The notes: a model not told the origin generated them from the sequence alone. DNA of 64,000 bases from Utricularia gibba (GCA_002189035.1 NEEC01000011.1:62001-126000), one strand, 5' to 3'; numbered from the stretch's first letter, positions 23,301-34,380 are shown. Numbers and translations are program-made.

Positions 23301-25637
23301 TGATTAAAACACAAATTGAGGCTAAATCTAAGATTTAGTTTCAATTTGGAATAAAAACATGTAAAACACTACTAATAAAAAAAGTGCAGAAATGCTAAAT
23401 TAAATCTCAGTTTTATAACATAATATTACTTATTATGTAGTCCTAAAACACTGAAAAACATGTGCTATCAGTATGAAAAGCATTAGTGTTACCCTAGAGA
23501 GTTGGGACTTAAGTCACATAAAAATGTTGACTTGTCAAGGTTTTCGATGTTAAACGGATGAGGGCTGAGAGTTTGGCGAGTTCATGAAGTTTTCATTCCA
23601 AATGGTGGAGATAAATGTGCGTACATGTTCGAAGCCACGACTTTTGGGGTCAACAATGGATCAATAGACTCATGACTCGACTGAAAAGTAACATGTAGCT
23701 AGAGAACTCACCAACATTCTATAGTTCACTATCTGGGAGACCATTAATTCCAACCCTATTAGGTTGAACTAACTTCTTGCATGAAAGAATTCATTGTACT
23801 TAGCTTGGTGACCAAATAAAGTAATTAAATAATAACATATAAAATAATTAAATAATAATTTTAAAAATCAAAATATATCAATTGTTCTAATGATCATTAT
23901 TTTATTATTATAATTCTTATTTTATTATTAAAAGTAGATGTGATTCAATATAAACATAACATTTTTAATGGAAATTAATATTTCATATATTTTAATTGAA
24001 AAAATAAAAAAAAATCATTTATAAGTTGATTACTAAAATAAAAAATAATTTTTAATATTACATATATTATCGAAATAATCAAATATGGTTATAATATTGA
24101 TTATGATAATATATTTTATAGTATTATAAAATAATTAATTTTGATATGATATTAATAGAATAAAATCGAAGATTAGTATTGTTTAAGTTCGTTTATTAAA
24201 GTAATCGAATATGAATTTTATATGATTTCTGATCTTGGAATGTAGTGCTTTTGTGGTGTACGTTTTTGCTTGTGGATTTCCTGAACTTTATAAAGGGTCT
24301 AATGCCCTTCTTTTAGCACCCTTTTGCACCTAATAGTTTATATTTTTAGTATTCAACTTGCAATCATTTTACGCATGCTTATATATTGCTATGGTGATCA
24401 AAATATCACCTTGATTGTGGTTCATTTGCAGCCACTTGAAGCACCGAAAAATGCTCAGCACGATGTTGTTGGCCCTGAGTACACATTGGGTGTTCCACAA
24501 TGCTGTCATGTATAATTGGGAAGCACCCCATGCTGTTAAACGTGGTGCTTCTTGGACATGACATCACTGCACTAGGCATTGTGCAGTGCTTACAAGTGTA
24601 ATCGTCGAAAGCACCACAAAACATAAAACAGTGGGTTCCATTACCTTTTGAACCACTTTGGATGATTTGTGGTATTGTCATGCGTAATCATTAGAATAAT
24701 CAAAGTACACAAAATATGAAGTTTCAAATAATATCTTTGTTAAATAACTGAAGTATAAACTATCTAGCAATGACTTTATAGTACTTCCATAAAGGGTGAT
24801 CCTCATTTACCAAACATTATCTAGCACACCATTTGCCTAGAATCATTAGAATGTCCAATTCATTAACCAAAACTTTGAGGAAGATCCTAATATCACCCCT
24901 TGACATAGCGAGTAATTGTTGACATTGGAGATGGTGAAGATGCATGCAACAAGAAATGTCGTGGAAATACTAACCACAGTTAGTGACTTTTATCGTACAT
25001 TCTAGATCAATAAGGTGTTTATGTGGTGGTATTTGCTCTTGAAGTCTATGTTGGCTTTCCATAAGTATTCCAAATATTCCATTAACACAACCACAACTAC
25101 ACTCAATACGACATGACATTCCATTGAAAAGTTCATGTCAATCACACAAGTAAAATCAACAACGAATAATATGTCAAACAGCTACCAAGGAGCAAAACTT
25201 ACTAAAAGCAACAACTCACAATTGATCAACAGAATGCTTATTAAAGAGAACCCATGAAAACGTACCCAGATAGCTGACGATTCATGTGCATCATAAGACA
25301 ACACATGACGCATGTTGGTTGTCAAAGCTTCGTAGAGAGCGCGACGTGCAGATTTTCCACGTATCTATACTGAATTTGAATTTGAGTATTGGACGAAAAG
25401 TAAAAATGGAAGATGCAAGTTGTGTTTACATAAATGACCCCACCTACCCCTTGGTTTATGTAAATCCTCTTTGATAGATTCCCACTGAATATATAGGTAA
25501 CAGATAGGCCTAATTCATGCAACAACCAACTGATCTTGTTTGTTCTTGTTTTTCACTTGTTGCATACTTTGACGTTTGTGAATGATCCAAGTGTATTGAA
25601 TTTGGATGTCCACAATAGAAACAATTTTACTGTTATT
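23301..25637. other. Intergenic region 3' of the TlyA-like gene, very AT-rich in part
   Basis: 23,815-24,190 is almost entirely A/T. At 24,240-24,680 is a more complex unique segment with repeated AGCACC-type words. No domain is recognisable in its short frames on either strand. 25,500-25,637 would contain the 3' UTR of the minus-strand methyltransferase gene. Confidence 0.4.
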
Positions 25638-27613
25638 TTACAGCTTTGTGTCTTCGACACCAACGAACAATTTGGCGATATCTGCTGCCGCCTTAGCAGT
25701 AGTTGAGGAGGGATCGGCAGAATCTGAACACCTCCGGAGAAAGCATGCCAGAAACTCCTTGTTCCCGTCTGCACCCTTTAAGGGGGACTCTAACCACCCT
25801 CTGCAATCAAATCCAAAGCCCTCCACACCGTTTATGATTTTTTCAAGAACCTGCATAATTAGTTTATGCCCCAGCCGCAGAAGGACGTCAGTGACATTTG
25901 GCATGCATATTCATCCATTATCAACAAAAACAAAACCTTACTTCCTGATGGACTGCTCCACTTCTCACGATTCCGCCCCCACCAATCTGAGCATCAAACC
26001 CACGTTAAGCTGCTAAATCATCTCACTGGAAGGTATCAGAATACTTCAAGCATACCTGCGATCTCCGTGCCTCAAATTGAGGTTTAATTAGAGTCACCAA
26101 CATGGCATCTTCCTTCATCACACCCACGACAGCAGGCATGACCTGCAAAACTAAAGCATAGTAAAACGAAAATCACGGCATTCTAAAGAAAATATATTTC
26201 GCAAGGATATGACGTACTGTTAGTATGGAAATAAATGACAGGTCCAGGGTGACCATATCGACCTTTTGTGGAAGCTCAGAAAGATATCTCAAGTTTGTCC
26301 TCTCAATGACAAGAACACGTTGATCACATCGTATTTTTTCAGCTACCTGTGTTTGACGCAGCATTGTCAGGGTATCCTAAACTTCGTACAAACAGCGATT
26401 AAGTAGCATAACTGCCTCTCAAATTTCGGAAGAGAAGTGCAAGATAAGGGCAGCCTTCTCAACAGTTTCACATACATTTAACTTACCAAGCCATAGCCTA
26501 CATCGACACCATAGACAAATGAAGCACCATACTGAAGCAAACAGTCGGTGAATCCACCAGTGGAGAGTCCTGAATCAAGAACAACTTTTCCAGCTACATC
26601 AATTTGTAGCTGTTCTAGGGCAGCCTCTAATTTGTATCCTGCTCTGTGAGCGTGTTAGCAACAGAGGGCCAAAGAAAAAAAAATTACTGCCATATTCTGA
26701 GAAAGAAAATAAAATTTTTCAAATACAGAATCAGTGCATGCTTTATCACCTACAGACGTATTTTGGAATCTCAGCCTTTATCTCCACAACAGACTTATCA
26801 GAGACTTGAGCTCCAGATTTATTTACCACTTTTCCATCAACGTACACTTTTCCTAGGAAAAATATACATATACATTGGAAAAAGAGCTGCTTTGCAATGA
26901 CACACGAAAACGGAGATCATGACTGGTGTCTACCCCGAGAAATCCATGACTGTATAATTGATCGAGAATACTGATGAAATCTCTCAACGCATAGTTGATC
27001 CAACCTCTTTTTCCTGGAGCAAAGTGAAAGCGGCGTCAAGGACAAGATAAATGCGGAGCATCACAGCACAAGACAAACTAGATGAAACAGAGTGAGGATT
27101 ACTTTCTGTGTACTACTGTATTTTCTGAACTTAAAGCAGCAAAACTCCTGAGAGGTTGGCTATTGCGCAGCCTCTTGAAGCAGCTTGCTGATTAAATACA
27201 AATAGGAGCAGTCAAGGTTCGCAGCCAAACACAGAGAAATGTGACAACTATAAAAAAACAAAAATCTAATCCAGCTAGTACGACAGATACTTGGACAGAT
27301 GCATAAATTTACGCAGAAGCATTTCCTTAAACCGATGGGAAATCTGAATCACCTCCCATCAATCAATATAGAAGATTAGGGGAAATACCCTTGCCTTTAT
27401 ACAGAAAAATCGAATGAAATTCCATCCAGTTCAACTTCTCATAAATTTTCTGAAAACAAACCAAAGAAAGAAAAAGTCGTAGGGGAGACAAACATTACCA
27501 GGGAGCTTTGGAGAGTTGGGACGACTTCTTGAAAACAAAAAAAGGCGACAATAGCTGTGGATTTCGAGAGGGTAACGCGAACTCGGAACTTTCAGAATAG
27601 ACTGCAGCGCCAT
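25638..27613 (-). CDS. TlyA-like S4-domain/FtsJ-type rRNA 2'-O-methyltransferase, 9 exons
   Basis: Joining 27,499-27,613, 27,103-27,187, 26,934-27,013, 26,750-26,852, 26,487-26,643, 26,218-26,346, 26,056-26,142, 25,942-25,986 and 25,638-25,850 on the minus strand gives 1,014 nt (337 residues plus stop). Every intron is GT-AG and every phase joins. Residues 1-66 are rich in S, R and L without acidic clusters early, consistent with an organelle transit peptide. An S4 RNA-binding domain starts near 69 ([10 protein letters not shown], then [14 protein letters not shown]). The Rossmann methyltransferase follows: RAGYKL with K132, [18 protein letters not shown] (147-164) as SAM-binding motif I, DLSFIS with D215, IKPQFEA with K243, and E288. 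These fit a K-D-K-E 2'-O-methyltransferase tetrad. The start is the first ATG of exon 1. Bacterial relatives methylate rRNA and are often misnamed hemolysins. The role in plants is inferred. Confidence 0.9.
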
Positions 27614-27817
27614 TTTCAGCCGTCTTCGCGTTCAGGTGTTTCCTTCGGTACAAAAATTTCATATTAACTATCCCTAGTATTTTCTACGGCCCACGATTTC
27701 AAAAATTACTTATTCATGCCGTGTATTTTTGGTAATGTTTAATATTACCACGATTTCATTTTTATTTACAAATTACATCACTAATGCAATGTTTCAGAAA
27801 TTAAAATGCCACTATAA
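27614..27817. other. Upstream region of the TlyA-like gene
   Basis: About 200 bp separate the start codon from the Harbinger terminal motif. I see no clear TATA box. Any minus-strand promoter must be here or extend into the transposon. Confidence 0.3.
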
Positions 27818-27832
27818 GAGCATCTCCAACGG
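27815..27832 (+). mobile_element. PIF/Harbinger left terminal motif with TAA target site
   Basis: TAA is followed by GAGCATCTCCAACGG at 27,818. GAGCATCTCCAA is a terminal sequence I know from plant PIF/Harbinger elements and MITEs, and TWA is their target duplication. ORF1 and transposase remnants of this superfamily follow on the plus strand. The matching right end was not found in the window. Confidence 0.5.
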
Positions 27833-28330
27833 TTTTCATGGAAGCTTACGTGGTGATTCCATTTTGCTTATTAAATTTCCGGAAATCGTTATATACATGT
27901 AATTTGTTTCCATACAATGGAATTTCCATTTACATTATGTAAATTCCATTCAATTGGGCGGTAAAATAAGGCGCCATCTCTTTTTTTTTTACCTCCACTC
28001 CAGATGTTCGCTGTCGCAACTGCTCTCTGGTCTTCTGCAGTGTCCTTTCTGCCTTCGCAATCATGGGTTTACCAGCTAATCTACTCGATGCCAGAAGCTT
28101 GAGGGATCTATAAGGAAAGCTGCGGTAGGAGATTAGGGAGAGGAGGAACTCTTGGACGACAGTAGCACCAATTCCACTAACCCTTCCATTCTTCCGCACG
28201 TAAGGTTCTTCCTCACTCACACCACATTTGAATCAGGTGCTCTCATCATCAGATGCATCTATTTTGACAATTACATGAATTTCTCTAATATAGGTTTTGG
28301 ATAATTAGGGGTATTAATGTTTACATAAAT
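27833..28330 (+). other. 5' non-coding part of the Harbinger element
   Basis: AT-rich sequence followed by a GC-richer block at 27,990-28,200. The minus frame at 27,930-28,220 has no recognisable domain. The block could be acquired host DNA, but nothing supports a specific source. Confidence 0.3.
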
Positions 28331-29323
28331 TTGATTGTGCATTTTTATAAGATGGTTGATAGAGTATTAGTTTCTACAAGATGGTGTGAAGATGATAAAC
28401 TCATTCTTGTTTCGGCTTGGCTTAATGTAAACAATGATTCAGAACGTGGAACTTCACAAAAAGGAAATAATTTGTGGCAAAAAATACATGAGTATTATCA
28501 TCAAGCCGAACCAACTTGAGGTCGTACTCAAGATATAATTTTTTGAAAAGGGGTAAGTTTAAATCGTTCTATAAGCAAGTTTAGTGGTTGTTTTGATCGT
28601 ATTGTTGCAAGAGGAGGGAGCGGATTCAATGAACATGATTTTAAGCAACAAGCTTTAGAGTTGTACAAAGTTGAAGTGAATAAAGATTTTATTGATATCA
28701 AATGTTGGGAGATACTACGCAATGAGCCAAAATGGATGTCGTTAAGAAATGTTATGTTGTTTTGAATTTATTTGTTATTAGTTCTAATGTTTTTTTTTTT
28801 TTTACAAGACTAATGGAATGACAAGTGCTAATCAAGTAACTCAACTTCAAAGCACTATGGAATCTCTATCAAATGAGCATGGTAAATTTTTAATACACTT
28901 GATCTTTATATTTACTTTCCATTGTTTATTTCTTATTATTTATTCTTATTTTTTTTAGGTCTTGATAATATTGAAACATCACCTACTCCACCGGAAGAAA
29001 GACCAATTGGGCAAAAGGCGGCAAAACATAAGCGCATGGAAAAACAAGTGGTTGGATCAACTTCTAAACAAGTTGCATATTCAAAACTTCAAAATGATAT
29101 CAAGGCAATGAAGATAAGTATTGATAAGAGAAATGAATTGATATGGCAATTCAATCAACTATATATGGCATCCTTGACAAATGAACTTTTAAAGGTAGAT
29201 GTTGCAAATATGACTCCGGAACAAAAGAAGGTGCAAGAACTTGCATATCATGATCTCGCTAATGCTTCAACAATTTCTGCCCCAATTATCCGAAACCAAG
29301 AGGAGGATGCATCGGATGATTAA
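28331..29323 (+). pseudogene. PIF/Harbinger ORF1 (Myb/trihelix-like, NAM-associated C-terminus), broken
   Basis: Exon 1 (about 28,349-28,764) encodes a Myb/trihelix-like fold: RWCEDDKLILVSAWLNVNND, then GTSQKGNNLWQKIHEYYHQ, SKFSGCFDRIVARGGSG, ALELYKVEV and CWEILRNEPKW. This is the usual ORF1 partner of plant PIF/Harbinger transposases, needed for nuclear entry or DNA binding. Two in-frame TGA stops (28,517-28,519 and about 28,544) stand where Arg and Trp codons are expected. A short exon follows near 28,809-28,879, before GT, and a last exon at 28,960-29,323 after TTTTTTAG. The last exon has the KRMEKQ...KLQNDIKAMKISIDKRNEL coiled-coil of the NAM-associated domain and ends EEDASDD. ORF1 lies 2 kb upstream of the transposase once the gypsy insertion is removed. 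Confidence 0.75.
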
Positions 29324-30065
29324 TATTATTGTATTTGACTTTGAAGCATGATTTCCATTAGAGACTTGTTTTTAGGATAACTCTGTTTGTATTTTTTTGA
29401 TGCAATCCTGTGTTGATTAAAAACTTGTTATCTTAGTCATTATCCCAGCAAAATTTCGGGATTTATTTTTATGCACACTTAAAGAGGTCTGTGGTGGTGT
29501 TCTTTGCTGTCGGTTCATTTCTCCTTCCCATTCTCTCAGTATTTTTATTTGGGTCGCTCTCCTTGTATTTAATCTTAACTTGTGTCTATTTTCTAGAGCT
29601 TTCATATGATCTTTAATTTATTCATGTTGCACATCCTTTTTGGAGCATATTCCCTCTCTGGGTTTTGGTTGAGAGTTCTACAGAATATTTTCCTTGACCG
29701 CAGCCTGTTGTTTTGGATACCAACTGAATATGCGAAAAGACTGGAATTGATTCTTGTAGTTCAATGTTATTCCTCGGAGTTGTTCCATTCTACTTTAGTC
29801 TTTTGGCCAGTGTTAAGTGTAAAACAATGATTCTGATTACATTTGCAGTAAAAATTGATTTCAACAGCAAACCGGCCAGTTTGAACTTGCTGTGAAAATA
29901 CAGATGGTGACCTTATTTCATGCTGAGATTTACTGTTGATGAGATTTCAACCGATTCGGAAATACAGATGGTATTGATGTGCACTGTGATGCTATTATTT
30001 TCTGGAGTTTTACTGGAAGAAATGGTGATTTGTGTTGTTATTTGAATTATTGCATCTGTTTGCAG
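29324..30065 (+). other. Spacer between ORF1 and the transporter exons
   Basis: No domain recognised. It may be intron or 5' flank carried with the transporter fragment, because the sequence just left of 30,066 is a plausible splice acceptor (TTTGCAG). The plus frame at 29,606-29,830 is hydrophobic but not assignable. Confidence 0.35.
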
Positions 30066-30382
30066 CTGAAGCCATACTTCTTGGATTTCAACACTATCTT
30101 GTGATGCTTGGAACAACTGTCATCATACTCACAGCTCTGGTTCCTCAAATGGGAGGGGGAAATGCAAGTTTTTTAAAGTCCTTTGCATTTTGATTCTCTT
30201 GACCATTGATGCTCTTGTGCATTTTGATTCAGACTTTGCTGTTTATTGCCGGACTAAATACCCTGCTACACACTTCTTTTGGAACAAGGCTGCCTGTTGT
30301 AATTGGAGGTTCTTACACATTCGTTGCGCCTACCATCTCTATTATACTTTCTGGCAGATGGAGTGACCCAGATCCTGAATCG
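30066..30382 (+). pseudogene. Nucleobase-ascorbate transporter (NAT) gene fragment, two exons and an intron
   Basis: Exon a (30,066-30,163) encodes EAILLGFQHYLVMLGTTVII and ends VPQMGGGN. Exon b (about 30,226-30,382) encodes IQTLLFIAGLNTLLHTSFGT, RLPVVIGGSYTFVAPTISII and RWSDPDPES. These are the first membrane segments of the NAT/NCS2 xanthine-uracil permease family, which normally spans about 520 residues in 12 or more membrane segments. Only about 90 residues are here. The exon order, the TTTGCAG acceptor before exon a and the retained intron show copying at DNA level and not from mRNA. The donor after exon a reads GCAAGT, and the short EEKA-type segment expected between the exons is missing or garbled. 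The fragment lies between Harbinger ORF1 and the transposase, so capture by the element is likely. Confidence 0.8.
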
Positions 30383-30514
30383 GTCTGTATGGCTTCTTTT
30401 ATGTCTCATCTTGCTACTTCTAACAACACACTGGTCCATAAGACGTGCTTCATAGTTTTACAAGAAAATTAGTAAAATTATATAAAAATATAATTGATAA
30501 AATAAAATTGTTAA
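30383..30514 (+). other. 3' flank of the transporter fragment
   Basis: Continues from the exon b donor (CG then GTCTGT) into sequence that could be the next intron, then changes to the A/T-rich repeat. Confidence 0.3.
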
Positions 30515-31250
30515 TTGAAATAAAAATTAAATCATTTAATAAATAAAAACAAACTTGGTAAAATAAAATTGGTTAACATAAATGTATTTGATAAAAATAC
30601 ATAGTAGTAGTTAAAATAAAAATTAAATCACATTATAAATATAAATATGTTTAATAGAAATAAAATTGGTAATTGAAATAAGAATTAAACGATATATTTA
30701 CTAGATATCGGTATTTAAAATAAAAATTAAATCACCTAATATATATAAATATATTTGATATAAATAGTATCGATAATTGAAATAAAAATTAAATCACCTA
30801 GTAAATATAAATATAATTGATAGAAATCACATCAATAATTGAAATACATAGTAAATACAAATATATTTGATAGAAATAGCATCCGTAGTTGAAATAAAAA
30901 TTAAATCACCTACTAAACATAAATATATTGGATAGAAATAACATAAGTGGCTGAAATACCTAGTAAATATAAATATATTTGATAAAAATATCATCGGTAA
31001 TTGAAATAAAATTAAATCATCTAGTAAACATAAATATATTTGATAGAAATAACATCGGTAGTTGAAATACATAGTAAATATAAATATATTTGATAAAAAT
31101 ATCATTGGTAATTGAAATAAAATTAAATCATCTAGTAAACATAAATATATTTGATAGAAATAACATAAGTAGTTGAAATAAAAATTAAATCATCTAATAA
31201 ATAGAAATAGCATTGGTAATTGAAATAAATATATGCATTACAATAAATTT
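30515..31250. repeat. AT-rich minisatellite with higher-order period of about 110 bp
   Basis: Units begin TTGAAATAAAAATTAAATCA and continue TCTAGTAAATATAAATATAT, TTGATAGAAATAACATCGGT. Long (about 61 bp) and short (about 50 bp) units alternate on the right half, giving near-identical 110-bp blocks starting at 30,890, 31,001 and 31,111. Units on the left (30,515-30,780) are more diverged. The gypsy element inserted just to the right (31,272). The minus frame at 30,827-31,105 is produced by the repeat and is not a gene. Confidence 0.9.
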
Positions 31251-31266
31251 TGTAGTTGAACTAAAC

Positions 31267-31271
31267 CCTAT
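31267..31271. repeat. Target-site duplication CCTAT (left)
   Basis: CCTAT directly precedes the 5' LTR and is repeated directly after the 3' LTR at 40,763-40,767. Five bases is the usual duplication for Ty3/gypsy insertion. Confidence 0.9.
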
Positions 31272-31801
31272 TGATGGGGTACAAATCGGGTATAATCAGT
31301 CGATCTCTGAAAAGCTGCCGAAAATGATTCTGAAAGGATAACGCCAGGCGACAGATCAATATCTGTCAGAAATCTGACAGGTACGGCCATATGATACAGT
31401 CTGAAAAGCAGCCGAATTACGGCATAACGGGTGGCCGATATCTGAAAAGCGAGATCATATAGCAGGTGCAGTAGCCAACCGATATTTGCAGATGTCAGGG
31501 TTCAATTAGGATGAGCTCTCCTATCAATAGACGGAATTATGATAAGGAAGGGGTTGGACAAAAAAAAGATTTCTTCAATTTGTATTCTCCTCTTCGCGAT
31601 CTCCATTTAGTGAAACTCTTTTCCGGCGAGCTCCGGCAGCTCTGTGGTTTTTCCGCTTTCCGGTGGTTTCCATGTAAAAAATCCTTGCTCATTCTTATTT
31701 CAATCGCACCAACCGTGAAGAACGTGACTAAGCGTGGCATTCCCGACTGCGCCTATCACCTGAAATTGGCCTCCCAACGGATACCGATTTCACCCATAAC
31801 A
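31272..31801 (+). repeat. 5' LTR of the Tat-like element
   Basis: 530 bp, beginning TGATGGGGTACAAATCGG and ending ACCCATAACA. The promoter position corresponding to TATAAATA in the 3' LTR reads TATCAATA here (31,522-31,529). Transcription from this copy may be weakened, which is inference. Confidence 0.92.
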
Positions 31802-31803
31802 TA

Positions 31804-31823
31804 TTTAGCGCCCACCGTGGGGC
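31804..31823 (+). promoter_or_regulatory. Primer-binding site (putative)
   Basis: Directly after the LTR is TTTAGCGCCCACCGTGGGGC. The related element has TTTGGTGCCTGCCGTGGCGC at the same place (46,287-46,306). Position and the TGGCGCC-like core fit a tRNA-primed start of minus-strand synthesis. I cannot assign the tRNA. Confidence 0.6.
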
Positions 31824-31879
31824 TACGTTCCATAGTTCCATTTGAGAAACCCACAGGAGCCACTCGCTAATCACGAGTC

Positions 31880-33353
31880 ATGGCGGAAAATAGCACAGCC
31901 ACCGACCTGGTTCATGATGGAAAATAGCACAGCCACCGACCCGGTTCATGACGGAAGTGATGACGCGTGAGACCCCGGCCTTATGATCACTAGTAGGGAG
32001 CAACTGAAGGCCCTGCTAACGGAAATCCTTACCAACCTCTGGGCACCTTCAGGTCTCAACTCCAACGCCCAGGAGAGAACACCCGAAACTGCACCACGAA
32101 CGGCGAAGCAACCTCTTATTCCAGAGTACCCCCCAGATACGGAGACTGAATCCAAAACCGAAGAGGAGATGCTGCGGAGAAAGAGGCACAACCAAGTCAA
32201 GTATGAGCCAGGAGCTGATAGGGAAAACATGACTAGCAAAATCTTGGAAGAAAGAGAAGAAGAGTTGAAGAGAGAGTTAGACTAGATCCGCGAGAGGAAA
32301 AGATTTATCGACAAGCAGATGTTGGCAGGGAGAAGAGAGGATAGAGGCTTCAAGGACGTTTTCGATCAGAACGTATCCACTGGGAGAGTAGATGTTTTGG
32401 CCGATATTGCTTTGGCCTTGAAGAGTGGAGTTGAGGGAGCAGCTGGAACCACAACGCTGCGTTTTGACCCTTTCTTGGACGATTTAGTCGAAGAAGAGCC
32501 TGAGAGAGGATTCAGAGTCCCAGACGGATTACCCACGTATGACGGAAAAGGGGACCCCATATCGCATGTAATCGACTTCGATATGAGGATGTCCACGGTT
32601 CGACATTCAGAGGCCATGAAGTGTAAGCTGTTTGCTTGCTCGCTCCAGAAAAGAGCGAAGACTTGGTTTAAACAGTTAGAACCATGCAGCGTGGCATCTT
32701 ATCGGGAATTAGTACTGCTCTTCACTACCCAATATGCTGTTAACATTGAAGCTCCACCTTCGAATGCATCACTATACTCTATTCGGTATGATCACCGAAA
32801 AGAGAGCTTGCGAAGATTCATCGATTGATTCAACTGCTTGGTGCAGGATGTCCAATTGGATTTAAAAGAAAGGGTGGAAATAATGAAGCGGGCCTTAGGA
32901 ATGTCGAAATTGGGACAGAGTCTATCGAAGTCCCCACCAAAGAATCTCGGAGAATTGCTAAGGAAAATCATGAAGTACATCCGAGTGGACGATGACCTCA
33001 GGGCCGAGATGAAAAGCCGCGTGGAGATTCGTCTAGTCCCACAGCAGGAGACCCAACTTAACCGGGGACCCAGGCCGAATAAGCGCCGTGAAGTATATCA
33101 GGTGGAACCAACCAGAACAGATGCCTACTACGAAATACACAAGACCACCGGGCATGATACTGCCCACTGCCGACTGATGAAGAGGATGATCGAGCAGTAT
33201 CATGCTGGTCGGAGGATGAACAACGCGATGCGAAACCCCGCATCAATGACGGACCGGAAAAGAGGACGTAACGAGCGAACGGGGAACGAAGGGAACCGAT
33301 ATCCGAAATTCCCTCCGAAAGCGGGGATGGCGAACTCGCGAGCCAACAGGTAA
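31880..33353 (+). pseudogene. gag of the Tat-like element, broken
   Basis: The start codon at 31,880 begins MAENSTATDLVHDG, but a tandem duplication with a 34-bp period places TAG after 15 codons and shifts the frame. Further frames at 31,983-32,285, 32,319-32,828 and 32,838-33,353 give the gag body. It includes RGFRVPDGLPTYDGKGDPIS, then FDMRMSTVRHSEAMKCKLFA, AKTWFKQL, SLRRFID and KYIRVDDDL. The latter region is the retrotransposon gag capsid. The stop at 32,826 (TGA) stands where the sister element has CGA (Arg). A zinc-knuckle-like part (YYEIHKTTGHDTAHCR) has Tyr where Cys is usual. The reading runs into the protease with one stop. Confidence 0.8.
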
Positions 33354-33369
33354 CCGAATCTTGGAGGAG

Positions 33370-34010
33370 GACAAGACATACCGGAAAGTTCACGGAGTGC
33401 CCATCAAATGCAGGGTAGTCCCCTCTATATTCAGGAAATCCATATGATATCCGGAGGAACCGAGATAGACGTGTCCGGAAAGGAATGGAAGAGATATTTG
33501 GATGAAGCTAGAAGAGGAGAAGTTTTCGAAATCGGAAATGGTCCGACTGAGAAAGCTGCTTGAGAAAAGGAAGAGATCAGCTTCTCCGACAAAGACGTCC
33601 CGGTTGGCCCAGCCATGAGCCTTTTGGTGGTGTCAGGAATATGTGGGAGCACCAAGGTAAGGAGGATTCTTATCGATCAAGGATCCTCGTGCAACATCAT
33701 GAAGAAGGAAGTGGCCGAGTTACTGGCGTCATCTAACGAGGGAAATATCCGCCATGTGCGCATGAAGTTGTACGCATTCAACCAGCGGGCCGTGCAAACT
33801 ATCGGGAAAATAACCCTGCCCGTAACATTCGGAGCGGCAGGGCGGAGCCGAACCGAGAGGTTGGAATTCTTAATCTTGGATTCAGAGATCTCGTACAACA
33901 TCATCCTCGGGCGACCCGGCATCAACCAATTCGGTATGTTACCCTCCACTGTGCATTTGAGAATCAAATTCCCAACATCGAAGGGCATTTGCACGATGGG
34001 TATCGACCAA
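33370..34010 (+). pseudogene. Aspartic protease region of the Tat-like element
   Basis: Frames give EIHMISGGTEIDVSGK, then LVVSGICGSTKVRRILIDQG with SSCNIM. The catalytic Asp sits in IDQGSS, the Tat-lineage form of the DTG/DSG box. Further on are RSRTERLEFLILDSEISYN and IILGRPGINQ, the flap and C-terminal motif. One TGA lies before KEEISFSD. The ORF continuing from 33,615 is open through this domain into the RT fragment. Confidence 0.75.
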
Positions 34011-34042
34011 CGAACTGCTCGATATGTTACCCTCCACTGTGC

Positions 34043-34380
34043 CGGATCCCAATTTCTGAGCATCATGGATGCCTATTCGGGGTATCATCAAATTTTCGTT
34101 GCAGAGAAAGACCAACCGAAAACCACCTTCTACACTAAGGATGGGGTTTACTGCTACGTGGCAATGCCTTTCGGATTGAAGAATGATGGGGCGACTTACC
34201 AGAGGTTGGTAAATAAAATATTCTCTTCTGAAATCGGTACCTCAATGGAGGTGTATGTGGACGATATGATCGTGAAATCTATGAATGAAGAAGACCATTT
34301 AGTGTATTTGGATTCGTGTTTCTCTTTATGTCGGTCATATGGGTTAAAGCTCAACCCATTGAAATGTTGTTTGGGGTGCA
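34043..34380 (+). pseudogene. Reverse transcriptase palm, N-terminal part deleted
   Basis: The frame joins protease-linker codons directly to FLSIMDAYSGYHQIFVAEKD, then KTTFYTKDGVYCYVAMPFGL, ATYQRLVNKIF and VYVDDMIVKS. The YVDD catalytic box is intact. The fingers (VVPKPGGKWRMCVDFNDL in the sister element, 48,860-48,930) are absent, so about 560 bp have been lost here relative to 48,425-48,990. The enzyme cannot be active. A frame change near 34,375 carries the reading into the next ORF. Confidence 0.8.

Noticed and set aside
24324-24681. Opposed frames at 24.3-24.7 kb as a possible gene
   Set aside because: No splice context, domain or codon pattern distinguishes either strand.
30827-31105. 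92-codon minus frame with internal repeats
   Set aside because: It is generated by the AT-rich minisatellite, so the protein repeats reflect DNA repeats.
30515-31250. CRISPR-like regular repeats
   Set aside because: Units are directly adjacent and diverge gradually, with no unique spacers. This is a plant minisatellite.
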